Below, piece by piece: positions 45,214-53,666 of a DNA stretch of 64,000 bases. The notes under the pieces are model-generated. The model had not been told where the DNA came from and made no database searches. It saw only the letters and a program-made list of their open reading frames with translations. Source of the stretch: Marinomonas alcarazii (GTDB lineage Bacteria > Pseudomonadota > Gammaproteobacteria > Pseudomonadales > Marinomonadaceae); NCBI RefSeq assembly GCF_003208215.1, contig NZ_QKLW01000004.1, positions 62,001 to 126,000 of the forward strand. The letters run 5' to 3'. Positions within the stretch are counted from its first letter, which is position 1. Every line of letters begins with the position of its first letter. The position numbers and the translations under genes are program-made.

Positions 45214-47190
45214 ATGGGCTCAAATTTATATTCAATTGGTTTGTCTGGACTTCAGTCCAGTAATGCCCGTATTAATACGACAGGGCAGAACACATCCAAT
45301 GTGGATACAGAGGGTTATAGCCGCCAAAGGACTGACACCACTAGTTCGCCTGTAGGAGGTGTCGTACTTCGTGATACTGCACGCCTAGTTGATAATTTTG
45401 TTAGTAAGCAAGTGCGTACTGATACCTCGACACATTCCTATTACGATACCTATCATTCGATGATTTCGACTTCTGACAATCTGTTGGCAGAAGACAGTAT
45501 TTCTTTGAACACATATCTGAATAAATCTTTTGATGCATTACAGACGGTTAATAACGATCCTACGTCTTCGTCATTGCGGCAGTTGGCCCACTCTAGCCTT
45601 ACTAATCTAGTGCAGCAATATCATGTTTTGTCTGGTGTGGTGAGTGATCAGGAAGGGCTGGTAGATGCACAGCTTTCTTCATCTTTGAAAGATGTAAATG
45701 CCATTACATCAAAAATTTCAAGTCTGAATAAACAAATTTTGAGACAAGAAGGTCTCTCTAGATCGCCAGCCAATGAGTTACGAGATCAACAAGAGTTGTT
45801 GGCTAAGGATTTATCTGAATATCTAGATATCAACGCTCAATTTAACGATGAAGGGTTGATGACAATACAGTTGGCTAATGGCCAGCCGTTGGTTATGGAC
45901 CAAAACCCGACAGAAATTAAAGTTAGACCAAATCAATTGCAACCCAAAAAAATTGATTTGGTGGTGAGCTTTGGTGACTATGAAGTGGCTTTAAAAACAC
46001 AAGGCTTAGGCGGAAGTGTTGGTGGGCTTGTTGACTATAGATCTGAATTTAGTGTCTATGCTGATAGAACCTTAGGGCAGCACGCCATTGCGTTAGCTGA
46101 TGCTATGAATACTCAGAATAAAAAAGGTATTGATGGTAACGGCCAGGCAGGTAAAAACCTATTTTCTTTAGGGGAAGTAAAAGTCTATTCATCCCTAGAA
46201 AATATTAACAAGGCTAAAGATATTTCAGTCAAGGTATCGGATGGTGAAGCAGCTAAAATCACAAAAGAGACTTTTGAGTTAACCAAAACGGACGATAATC
46301 GCTTTTCAATAAAAAGAATTGATGAAAAAGGCAATTCAACGGAGCAGAATATTATTTTTGATCCTGTCTCACTCACAAAAGACAGTGATGGATACGTTAA
46401 GATAGACGAACTTGGCATTGATATTCGTATTGATAATATGAGTGCCATTGACGATAACGATGTGTTCCGCTTTACCCCAACGGAAGGTGCTGCAGCTGGA
46501 TTGTCACTCTTTGCAAAAAATGGTGAGGCGCTTGCTTTAAGTGCGCCTGTTAGCGTTAGTACTGGGTCTAGCAACTTATCCGATGCCCGAATTTCATTAA
46601 CGTCTGTAACGAATACAGACCCAGAGACATCGGCGTTTTCATCTGATGGGCCACTTTATCCAAGTGCTCCACATCAAATTTACTTTACTTCGCCAAGTTC
46701 ATACGTTGTTCGTGATGCAACTGGAGTCGAAATTGCTTCAGTAAGCAATGTGACTCAGTATACTAAGTTACTTGAGCAAGCCGGTCTTTCTAACGAGGCC
46801 GGGTTTGATGTATCGGTTTCATCGAAACCACAAAAAGGTGATGAGTTTTCTATTAGTACCGATAACATAGGTGTGTCCGATAACTTTAATGGTCTTGCGT
46901 TGGCTGATCTACAGAATAAATCCTTAGTTGCTGGTGAAGATACCCTGATGAAGTCGTTTTCTGGCTTCATCTCCTACGTGGGTAGTAAAACAGCAGAGGT
47001 AGAAGGGCACGCTGACGCAAGTGAGATAGTGTTAAATGAAAGCCTTGCTCGTCGTGATCGTTTGTCTGCGGTAAGTCTTGATGAGGAGGCGGTGAATCTC
47101 TTGAAATATCAACAATCCTATTCTGCTTCCGCTCAAGTGGTGACTGCTGCTCGTACAACGTTTGAAACTTTGCTTGGGATCATGAGGTAA
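45214..47190 (+). CDS. flgK: Flagellar hook-filament junction protein FlgK (HAP1)
   Basis: A 658-residue protein (E. coli 547; 650-680 in many marine species). The N-terminal axial signature is GLSGLQSSNARINTTGQNTSNVDTEGYSRQRT, and the C-terminal VSLDEEAVNLLKYQQSYSASAQVVTAARTTFETLLGIM is the D0 helix. The extra length is in the surface domain. It is the first filament-side adaptor after the hook. FlgL is encoded 4 bp downstream. Confidence 0.96.
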   Translation: MGSNLYSIGLSGLQSSNARINTTGQNTSNVDTEGYSRQRTDTTSSPVGGVVLRDTARLVDNFVSKQVRTDTSTHSYYDTYHSMISTSDNLLAEDSISLNTYLNKSFDALQTVNNDPTSSSLRQLAHSSLTNLVQQYHVLSGVVSDQEGLVDAQLSSSLKDVNAITSKISSLNKQILRQEGLSRSPANELRDQQELLAKDLSEYLDINAQFNDEGLMTIQLANGQPLVMDQNPTEIKVRPNQLQPKKIDLVVSFGDYEVALKTQGLGGSVGGLVDYRSEFSVYADRTLGQHAIALADAMNTQNKKGIDGNGQAGKNLFSLGEVKVYSSLENINKAKDISVKVSDGEAAKITKETFELTKTDDNRFSIKRIDEKGNSTEQNIIFDPVSLTKDSDGYVKIDELGIDIRIDNMSAIDDNDVFRFTPTEGAAAGLSLFAKNGEALALSAPVSVSTGSSNLSDARISLTSVTNTDPETSAFSSDGPLYPSAPHQIYFTSPSSYVVRDATGVEIASVSNVTQYTKLLEQAGLSNEAGFDVSVSSKPQKGDEFSISTDNIGVSDNFNGLALADLQNKSLVAGEDTLMKSFSGFISYVGSKTAEVEGHADASEIVLNESLARRDRLSAVSLDEEAVNLLKYQQSYSASAQVVTAARTTFETLLGIMR

Positions 47191-47194
47191 GATT

Positions 47195-48502
47195 ATGCGT
47201 GTAACGAATAACTTAATTTACGGTCAAGCAAACCGATCTATTAGTCAGGCGAATGAAAAAATCTTAGATGTTCAAGGCAAAATATCATCGCAAACGAATA
47301 TCTTAAAGCCAAGTGATGACCCGGTTGGAGCCAGTCAGATTTTGCTGTATGACGGCAATAATCGAACGCTAAAACAATATGATGAAGCGATGAAAATGGC
47401 CAAAGGGAACTTGGAATACCAAGAAGTGGCTTTGGACAGTTTGAATGATTTTTTAGATACTGCCAGAACGCTGTTTATCCAAGCTCAGAATGACATTAAT
47501 ACTCAAGCAGATATTAATGCGATTGCCCATGAAATCTCATTAATTACAGAGTCAATGGCCGATCTAATGAATTCCAAGAGCGCCGATGGAAGTTATATAT
47601 TTGCTGGTACTGACTCTCAAAGCCCAGCCTTTAGATTGGGGAGTGATGGGCGTTACCATTGGTCCGGTAACGAAGGGCAGAAATTTGCCCAGATTTCAGA
47701 AGACATTAAAATTCCTGTGACTAATTCAGGGAAAGTGCTTTTTCAGGATATTTGGACGAATCGATCTTTTAACGCCAAAATCACTGAGGGTAATGTACGA
47801 TTAAGCTCTAAAGTTCAGGATCAGGCTGATCTTGATGCTTTTATGGCGAAAAATTATGATCCTGAAAATGCGCAAGTAAATCGCTATTATTTGACTACTT
47901 CTTACGCTGAAGATCAAAAACCTGTAGATACTCAGGTATCTGATGGGAAGGATGGAAAGTCGGAAGAGGCGTTGGATAATTATCACCTGTTTACAGGTAT
48001 GCCTGCCCAATATGCAATTACAAACAGTGATGGGGAGGTCATTGAATCTGGTGAGTATCGTGTGGGTAAGCCGATCGCGTTTGCTGGGATGTCTTTTATT
48101 GTTGAGGGGGAGCCAGGAGCTTCTATTGATATCTCTCTTAAAAAGCCAGAAAAAGATAACGTACTTAACCAGATAAAAGACTCTTTAGCTGTTTTGACTG
48201 ATAAAAATAGCACCTACAGTGATAGGGAGGCTGCATTTTTCAGTGCTACCTACAGCATTAATAATGCTCAGCAACGAATTGGTGAAGGGCGTTCTGAAAT
48301 TGGTGCAAGGCTGAATATGATTGAAGATAGAGAGGATTATAGCTCGGCCAACCAGTTGTCTAATACGATTGCTCAAAGTAGAGAAGGTGAATTGGATATG
48401 GGGGCAGCTGCTACCGAACTGTCTATGAAAGAGTCTGCACTTAATGCTTCGCAGAAGGTCTTTTCTCGCATGAGTAATTTGTCTTTATTTAACCAAATGT
48501 AA
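47195..48502 (+). CDS. flgL: Flagellar hook-filament junction protein FlgL (HAP3)
   Basis: A 435-residue flagellin-like junction protein, a size usual for pseudomonads and relatives. The N-terminus (MRVTNNLIYGQANRSISQANEKILDVQGKISSQTNILKPSDDPVGA) and the C-terminal helix (LSMKESALNASQKVFSRMSNLSLFNQM) are typical. SADGSYIFAGTDSQSPAF is the FlgL/flagellin surface motif. It is translated in the flgK transcript, and the HD-GYP gene follows 23 bp later. Confidence 0.96.
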   Translation: MRVTNNLIYGQANRSISQANEKILDVQGKISSQTNILKPSDDPVGASQILLYDGNNRTLKQYDEAMKMAKGNLEYQEVALDSLNDFLDTARTLFIQAQNDINTQADINAIAHEISLITESMADLMNSKSADGSYIFAGTDSQSPAFRLGSDGRYHWSGNEGQKFAQISEDIKIPVTNSGKVLFQDIWTNRSFNAKITEGNVRLSSKVQDQADLDAFMAKNYDPENAQVNRYYLTTSYAEDQKPVDTQVSDGKDGKSEEALDNYHLFTGMPAQYAITNSDGEVIESGEYRVGKPIAFAGMSFIVEGEPGASIDISLKKPEKDNVLNQIKDSLAVLTDKNSTYSDREAAFFSATYSINNAQQRIGEGRSEIGARLNMIEDREDYSSANQLSNTIAQSREGELDMGAAATELSMKESALNASQKVFSRMSNLSLFNQM

Positions 48503-48525
48503 CTTTTTAGGATGTAGGGTAAACA

Positions 48526-50061
48526 ATGTCAGCATTTAAAATGGAGTCCTGTTTTGGGGCTGATATTAATGTCGGGTATTTTAATATTACTGAAATACTC
48601 ACTATCCTAAAAATTAAGGACAAAGTTGTTGGTAGTAAACGTGTTAAAAGTCTGATTGGGATGCATGGCAAAAAAGACCGTATTGTCATCATTGCTATGC
48701 GTCAGATTGCTTTTGATGTATTGCGTTCAACTCTGGACTCTGAATTTCTGCCTTATGATCCTTACTTCTCGGATGACAAGCTTTTAAATACTCGGCGTGA
48801 GCGACTGTATGACGCACAGGAGAGATTTCTCATATTGTGCATGTCCATTGCTACCGGTCGCTCTGTCAGAAGTCTTAGAAAACTCAACCCTGACCTAAAT
48901 ACCAAAGAGTTGCGTAGTAAGTATGCACGTGGCAAAAGTCTGTTTCGTTATTTCAGGCAAGAGCTAAATGATCATACAAGAGAGTATATTCTGAGCTATA
49001 AGTCAGCCCAGGATAAAACCAAAAACGTCGACATAACCTCCGAGACCGTTGTTGCTCCAGAGCAGCAAGTTAAGAAAACGGGAATGGCTAAAAAGAGTGT
49101 TGTCGACCATAAGTTAATTCCCACTTCATTTGATGATGAAACATTAACAGCACTCAAAATATTTCAGGATGGTCATATCTTATTATCAGCTCAAGTGGAG
49201 CGCTTTAAGCGTGGTGAGCAGCTTGAAATGCTTGAGATGATGAAGTTTTGCCGTCGATTAATTGAGTCTCATACCCGTAATAACTTTTCTCTCATGGCCA
49301 TACGTCATATTAAAGATCCCTCAGCCTATCTAGAACAGCATGCAATGGGAATGGCAGTGTTGGCTATTCACTTTGCGAAAGCGCTAAAGCTATCGTATGC
49401 CTACATTGAAGTTATCTCGCTTGGTGCCCTGTTGTTTGACTTAGGGCGTTTTAAATTACCGATGGCGATGGTGACAAAAACCACCAAAATGACGGAAGGG
49501 GAGTTTGATTTATTTCGTAAGCACATACAGTTCGGAGAGCAGATTTTGCAAAAGTGTGAAGGTGTGCCGAAGGCTGTTTATCAAATGCTAGCTGATCACC
49601 ATGAAAAAATAGATGGTTCTGGCTATCCTGCAGGTAAGCAAGATCAGGAAATATCTGTGTATGGGAAAATTGCCGCAATAATTGATGCTTATGATGCAAT
49701 GACTTCAGAGCAGCCGCATAAGCCTTCAATGGGGCCTATTAAGGCGTATCGGCAAATGCAGAAAGAGTCCGGTTTGGCGTTTGATAAAAAATTACTGTCT
49801 GTGTTTTTAAATAGTATTGGCTCTATTCCTGTTGGTTCTTGTGTCGCGCTTTCTAATGGAAGGGTTGGGTTTGTTCTGACACTGAATAAATCATTTCAGC
49901 CTTCTTTGGTGCGTCAGGTGTACAGTGTCACAAACAAAGCGTTTATTGAGGCTTCAGATATTGAGCTGAATAAGGTTGCGAATCTAAGAACAGAGGTGAA
50001 GATTGAAAAAGACGTTGATCCGCAAGAATTCGGACTGCAATTCATCAATCACCTTTCTTAA
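48526..50061 (+). CDS. Degenerate HD-GYP domain protein in the flagellar cluster
   Basis: A 511-residue cytosolic protein. Residues about 1-200 form an unrecognised basic helical region. Residues about 265-440 form an HD-GYP domain: H272 in LEQHAMGMAV, then LLFDLGRFKLP (302-312), where the canonical HD is FD (304-305), HIQFGEQIL (333-341), HHE (358-360) and the intact DGSGYP (363-368). HD-GYP enzymes hydrolyse c-di-GMP, and the missing first metal ligand suggests reduced or lost catalysis with a possible sensor or partner role. A C-terminal PilZ-like or OB-like tail cannot be assigned. Placed after flgL, it probably shares the sigma-54 transcript. Confidence 0.8.
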   Translation: MSAFKMESCFGADINVGYFNITEILTILKIKDKVVGSKRVKSLIGMHGKKDRIVIIAMRQIAFDVLRSTLDSEFLPYDPYFSDDKLLNTRRERLYDAQERFLILCMSIATGRSVRSLRKLNPDLNTKELRSKYARGKSLFRYFRQELNDHTREYILSYKSAQDKTKNVDITSETVVAPEQQVKKTGMAKKSVVDHKLIPTSFDDETLTALKIFQDGHILLSAQVERFKRGEQLEMLEMMKFCRRLIESHTRNNFSLMAIRHIKDPSAYLEQHAMGMAVLAIHFAKALKLSYAYIEVISLGALLFDLGRFKLPMAMVTKTTKMTEGEFDLFRKHIQFGEQILQKCEGVPKAVYQMLADHHEKIDGSGYPAGKQDQEISVYGKIAAIIDAYDAMTSEQPHKPSMGPIKAYRQMQKESGLAFDKKLLSVFLNSIGSIPVGSCVALSNGRVGFVLTLNKSFQPSLVRQVYSVTNKAFIEASDIELNKVANLRTEVKIEKDVDPQEFGLQFINHLS

Positions 50062-50117
50062 TACATTGTAATGAACTCTCCCTCCTTCTAATTTTTTCCT
50101 TTTAGTATCCCCCCCTG

Positions 50118-50162
50118 TCAGCTTACAGAGTGAGACCTCTGTAAGCTGATGTGCGTTTTTTT
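50118..50162 (+). terminator. Terminator after the HD-GYP gene
   Basis: A 13-bp perfect stem (50118-50130 with 50137-50149), 6-nt loop, and a T run at 50156-50162 after a 6-nt gap. The distance to the T run makes it somewhat atypical. Confidence 0.75.
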
Positions 50163-50204
50163 CACCTAATCTCCATGTTTTTCACGATATTTTTACTTTT
50201 ATTC

Positions 50205-50231
50205 TAAAGTTCTTGGGGCTCTGTTCGATAA
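50205..50231 (+). promoter_or_regulatory. Sigma-28-like promoter P1 of flagellin gene 1
   Basis: TAAA (50205-50208), 15 nt, TTCGATAA (50224-50231). It matches TAAA-N15-GCCGATAA in ten of twelve fixed positions and lies 174 bp before the flagellin start. Confidence 0.65.
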
Positions 50232-50296
50232 CCGTTCTAGCGCTTAATAACTAAGAATAAAAATTAAATAAAAACTAAAAAAAGTGCAAAAACAAT

Positions 50297-50323
50297 TAAA
50301 GGTTATCTTATCTGTGTCGATAA
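50297..50323 (+). promoter_or_regulatory. Sigma-28 promoter P2 of flagellin gene 1
   Basis: TAAA (50297-50300), 15 nt, GTCGATAA (50316-50323), one mismatch to the FliA consensus, 82 bp before the start codon. The rest of the 344-bp HD-GYP/flagellin spacer is A-rich with no gene. Confidence 0.85.
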
Positions 50324-50405
50324 CCTTATTAAGAGACAAAAACCCCAAAAAACTAATTAAATCAGAGGGTTGTCTTGATTTTAAATATTCTTAGGAGAGA
50401 AGAAA

Positions 50406-51743
50406 ATGGCTTTATATGTAAACACAAATGTGTCCTCGCTGAACGCCCAGCGTCAGCTTACAAGTAGCGGTAAAGTACTCGATACAGCGTTTCAAAGATT
50501 GTCATCTGGCCTTCGTATTAACAGTGCGGGTGATGACGCTGCGGGTCTTCAAATATCTAACCGTTTGACATCACAGATTAATGGTTTGAACCAGTCTGTT
50601 CGAAATGCTAACGATGGCATTTCATTGGCTCAAACTGCTGAAGGTGCTTTGGAAGAAACAACAAGCATGCTTCAACGTATGCGTACTTTGTCTATTCAGT
50701 CTGCAAACGGCTCGAATGCTGACGAAGACCGTATTGCCCTACAACAAGAAATGGGGCAATTGGCACAAGAAATTAACCGAATTGCTGAAATTACCACTTT
50801 TGGTGGTCGAAACCTTCTTGATGGTTCTTACCAAGGTATTTTCCAAGTAGGTGCGGATGCTAATCAGACGATCAGTTTTTCAATGGAATATGGTGGCATC
50901 AATAATTCCATCAACTTGGCTGGTAACGGTGGCTTTACTATTTCTGGTTTGACTTCAGGGGTTCCTTATATTGAGCCAGAAGAAGAGCCAATTCAGGTTA
51001 TTGCGACTGAAGAAGGTGGTTTTGTTAACCAATATGGTGACGCTGTTAATGAACAGGGACATCTAATTAATGAAGAAGGTGAGTTGATCAATGAAGACGG
51101 GCTACGAGTCAATGAGAACGGTGTTCTTATTGATGAAGAAGACCGCCCTATTAATGAAAATGGGGTGTTGATTGATGAAAATGGCACACCTATCAATGAA
51201 GATGGCTCCATCAGAGAAGACGTTGTTAACGAAGATGGAACAATTTTGAATGCGGATGGAACAACGACAGGTCTGGACGGCAGTATTTCTTATCCTGATG
51301 GGCGCGTTATGCAGCCGGACGGATCTATGGTTCACCCAGATGGGACAATTAATCACCCAGATGGGGGTATTACTCAGCCAGATGGCACTTATGTCGAGCC
51401 AGAGAAAAAATATGGCAAGCCATTAATTACAGCTGAGACGGTGTCCATTACAGATATTAAGAATTCACAAAGTATGATTTCAATGCTGGATACCATGATC
51501 CAAGCGGTTGACTCTAAACGAGCTGAGTTAGGTGCTGTGCAGAACCGTTTTAGTTCAACTGTGAATAACTTGTCTAGTATTTCTGAGAACGTATCGGCTG
51601 CTCGATCTCGCGTAAGAGACGCAGATTATGCTGCTGAAACGGCTTCATTGACTAGTTCTCAAATTATTCAGCAGGCGAGCTCGACGATCCTTGCTCAAGC
51701 GAATCAAAGACCTCAAGCTGCATTGCAGTTACTAGGATCTTAA
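50406..51743 (+). CDS. fliC: Flagellin 1 with a heptapeptide-repeat central domain
   Basis: A 445-residue filament subunit exported by the flagellar type III system. Residues 1 to about 185 ([39 protein letters not shown]) and about 345-445 ([43 protein letters not shown]) are the conserved D0/D1 helices. The central part is not a usual D2/D3 domain: residues 208-330 are about 17 heptads with Gly in register every seven residues. The first block reads N-E-x-G-x-x-I, the second x-P-D-G-x-x-x. This part is strongly acidic and poor in Ser/Thr in its first half. Two sigma-28 promoters precede it, with AGGAGA before the ATG. Confidence 0.95.
   Translation: MALYVNTNVSSLNAQRQLTSSGKVLDTAFQRLSSGLRINSAGDDAAGLQISNRLTSQINGLNQSVRNANDGISLAQTAEGALEETTSMLQRMRTLSIQSANGSNADEDRIALQQEMGQLAQEINRIAEITTFGGRNLLDGSYQGIFQVGADANQTISFSMEYGGINNSINLAGNGGFTISGLTSGVPYIEPEEEPIQVIATEEGGFVNQYGDAVNEQGHLINEEGELINEDGLRVNENGVLIDEEDRPINENGVLIDENGTPINEDGSIREDVVNEDGTILNADGTTTGLDGSISYPDGRVMQPDGSMVHPDGTINHPDGGITQPDGTYVEPEKKYGKPLITAETVSITDIKNSQSMISMLDTMIQAVDSKRAELGAVQNRFSSTVNNLSSISENVSAARSRVRDADYAAETASLTSSQIIQQASSTILAQANQRPQAALQLLGS
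51027..51395 (+). repeat. 21-bp coding tandem repeat (about 17 heptapeptide units)
   Basis: Codons 208-330 of flagellin 1. Gly codons fall at residues 211, 218, 225, 232, 239, 253, 260, 267, then after a 4-residue insert (271-274) at 278, 285, 292, 299, 306, 313, 320 and 327. The unit at 243-249 has Asp at this position. The DNA units (AATGAAGATGG and CCAGATGG cores) are similar but not identical, so the array is old enough to have diverged while the protein period is kept. Confidence 0.93.
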
Positions 51744-51850
51744 GTGGTTTAACATGGTTGAAGTTCGCATAAAAAAGCGGCTTCAGTTGGAAAAAATTCG
51801 AGATCTTCTCGGAATATAGGCTACTTCTCTCTCCTAGAGGTGCCTTTTCA

Positions 51851-51880
51851 GCCGGGTGAATTTTCACCCGGCTTTTTTTT
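51851..51880 (+). terminator. Terminator of flagellin gene 1
   Basis: GCCGGGTGAA (51851-51860), loop TT, TTCACCCGGC (51863-51872) and eight T; about 107 bp after the stop codon. Confidence 0.95.
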
Positions 51881-53487
51881 GCCTAAATAGTGCTGATTTA
51901 TAGCATTTTTCGGGTTTTGGAGAGGGTTCTAGGCTTATGCCATAGGTGTTTTTTGGCATTAGAAGGGACATGTTTTGTTTCTTCTTACCAGAGAGCAGCT
52001 GTGAGATGGGCTTCTAAGTAACTGGTCGTACCAGGCTATTGCTATATGGGCTATCGAGAATTTGTTTGTTTTTAACAATAGGGTGTTGTTTTGAAGGTAG
52101 TGATTTTGTTCATGAGTTGAATCGCTTTTAGGTGATGAGATGTGCCTGTTTTTTTATGGCGAAAGTCTTAAGGGCTGATGCAATGCGATATGGCTGTGCG
52201 CGTGAAAAAAATGAATGAGTCCCGCTTGTCTGTAAGGGGGATTAATTTGTTCTGGCATAGCTGTGTCTTGCCTGCTGATGAGAGGCGTTACATGTGAGTC
52301 ATGCAAGTTATTCGATGTATTTTTTCATTAGATAGAAGCACACGGATTGGTCGTGCCGACAAGAGATTGATTGGCAAGAGAGGTTGGATGCTTTGGCTTT
52401 TTTTATGTGTTGAAAGTAATGGTCACTTTACTTGATAGGTAAGGGGTTCGGATGTCGGATATTTGGCGCTGCCATTTCGGGTTTGTCTGTGGGCGAACGG
52501 TAAGTTGAAGCACTGTTTTAAACGCCACAATTGCGTCTCGATTTTAAAGGGCAGGGTAAGCGATTTGTTCTGTATGCCTCTGGTTGGTGGAAGTGTTGTT
52601 TGATGAGTGCTTTTGATCGCAATCGTTTTGGGCTGATGTGTATTGGTTTTGTTTGCTCGTGCATGGCGAAAAACAATTGGTTGTTTGCTGGCACAGTTGC
52701 GCCTGAATTATGGCTCAAACGAGGTATCGAGGTCTTTAGTGCCTAGGAGTATCGGCTGAGTTGATTCGACAGAGCTTTATAGATTGAAAATGGCTTAATA
52801 ACGAAGCCTTGCTGGGATTTTATGATATCGAATTTTTTTTGAGGTGAGCGTATTTGAGGGTGTTGCTGTTCTTAGTGATCAACATTTTAGGCTTTATCGC
52901 ATCTGGCTTTGCCTGTTTTTGTGTGCGCCTGTTGAAAAGAGACGTCCGTTTTCTAATGGCACAGTTGCGTCCCGATTTTGTGGCGTGACCAGCAGGTTTG
53001 TATTGCACCTAAGAAGGGTTTGAGTCGAATAAAGAGCGTTTTTTGTATTGAAAGAGGCGGCAATAAAAAAATATTGCTGGGGCTGTTGCGTTGAATGGAC
53101 TTGCCTGGGTGTGTGATTGAAAAAATGGACTGTTTGGCTGCACCGTTATGAGCTGATTTTAATGGGTATGTGAGTGCGAGAAAGGCACCGCCTATGTTGC
53201 TTTTTGCGATTTGTGTCGTAGGAATATTGCTGCCTATTTGCGGTGGCAAGCATTCTCCGCTTGTGGCTGTGTTGAGCCGCATTATGGCAATGGAATACGG
53301 CAACGAAAAACTCGCATTTTGCTCAATTAGCAATACACGGCTTGAACAATATGTACATGTGATCGGGTAATTCTTCTGTCGAATGTCAGTATTTTGTCAT
53401 TAGCGGGGGTTTTAGGGCGTTTGAAGTGGTATTTCGGAGCCGTTTTGCTCGGAAAGTACGTGCTTTAGAAAAAAACGTAAAAAAATT
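51881..53487. other. Inter-flagellin region without convincing genes
   Basis: About 1.6 kb of T/G-rich (plus strand) DNA. Only short frames of 60-126 codons exist, on both strands. None has a ribosome site plus a recognisable protein, and none continues through the area. The region is not a decayed flagellin: no trace of the conserved flagellin ends is present. It holds a family of degenerate repeats listed separately. It may be the relic of acquired DNA, or a non-coding RNA locus. Confidence 0.6.
52480..53160. repeat. Four degenerate copies of an unrecognised dispersed repeat
   Basis: The core GGCACAGTTGCG plus a CGATTTT-like end occurs at 52524-52545, 52690-52711 and 52958-52979, with a weaker copy at 53140-53160. 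Each core is preceded, at a nearly constant 43-46 bp, by a T/G-rich segment of the type TTGCCTG...GTGTG (about 52480, 52647, 52912, 53096). The unit is therefore at least 70 bp long. A further possible relic is near 52190. The spacing between cores is irregular (166, 268, 182 bp). Confidence 0.6.
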
Positions 53488-53518
53488 TAATTGTTTTTTA
53501 ATCCAGTTAAAACAATTA
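53488..53518. promoter_or_regulatory. Dyad upstream of flagellin gene 2
   Basis: TAATTGTTTT (53488-53497) and AAAACAATTA (53509-53518), perfect 10-bp arms with an 11-bp spacer, 71 bp upstream of the sigma-28 box. The same half-sequence AAAACAATTA occurs at the equivalent place before flagellin gene 1 (near 50289), inside its P2 region. Confidence 0.45.
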
Positions 53519-53588
53519 GTTAGGCATTAATTTGCCGCTTTATGGGACGTTTTTTTCCACCTTAAGGAAAAAATATTCCGAAATTGAC

Positions 53589-53615
53589 TAAAGGTTTTCA
53601 ATTTCTTGTCGAAAA
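53589..53615 (+). promoter_or_regulatory. Sigma-28 promoter of flagellin gene 2
   Basis: TAAA (53589-53592), 15 nt, GTCGAAAA (53608-53615), two mismatches to the FliA consensus, 51 bp before the start codon. Confidence 0.75.
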
Positions 53616-53666
53616 CCTTATACGATCTGCTTTTTTGCGGAGTTTAATGAAACCTAGGAGGCTATA

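Noticed and set aside
51027..51395. CRISPR-like or satellite array
   Set aside because: The 21-bp units are contiguous, in frame and within an intact flagellin gene; there are no spacers and no cas genes.
52518..52746. Overlapping frames of 66-71 codons on both strands
   Set aside because: They overlap each other and the repeat copies; composition is not protein-like.
52953..53333. A 126-codon minus-strand frame between the flagellins
   Set aside because: No ribosome site, no recognisable domain, and it runs through copies of the degenerate repeat in a way that suggests chance opening.
53170..53370. A 66-codon plus-strand frame with a hydrophobic start before flagellin 2
   Set aside because: The hydrophobic start resembles a signal peptide, but there is no ribosome site, no family resemblance and no conservation that can be judged.
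53519..53525. GTTAGGC, matching the integron attC core GTTRRRY
   Set aside because: No partner RYYYAAC core at attC distance, no second attC-like site and no integrase; a 7-bp match is expected by chance.
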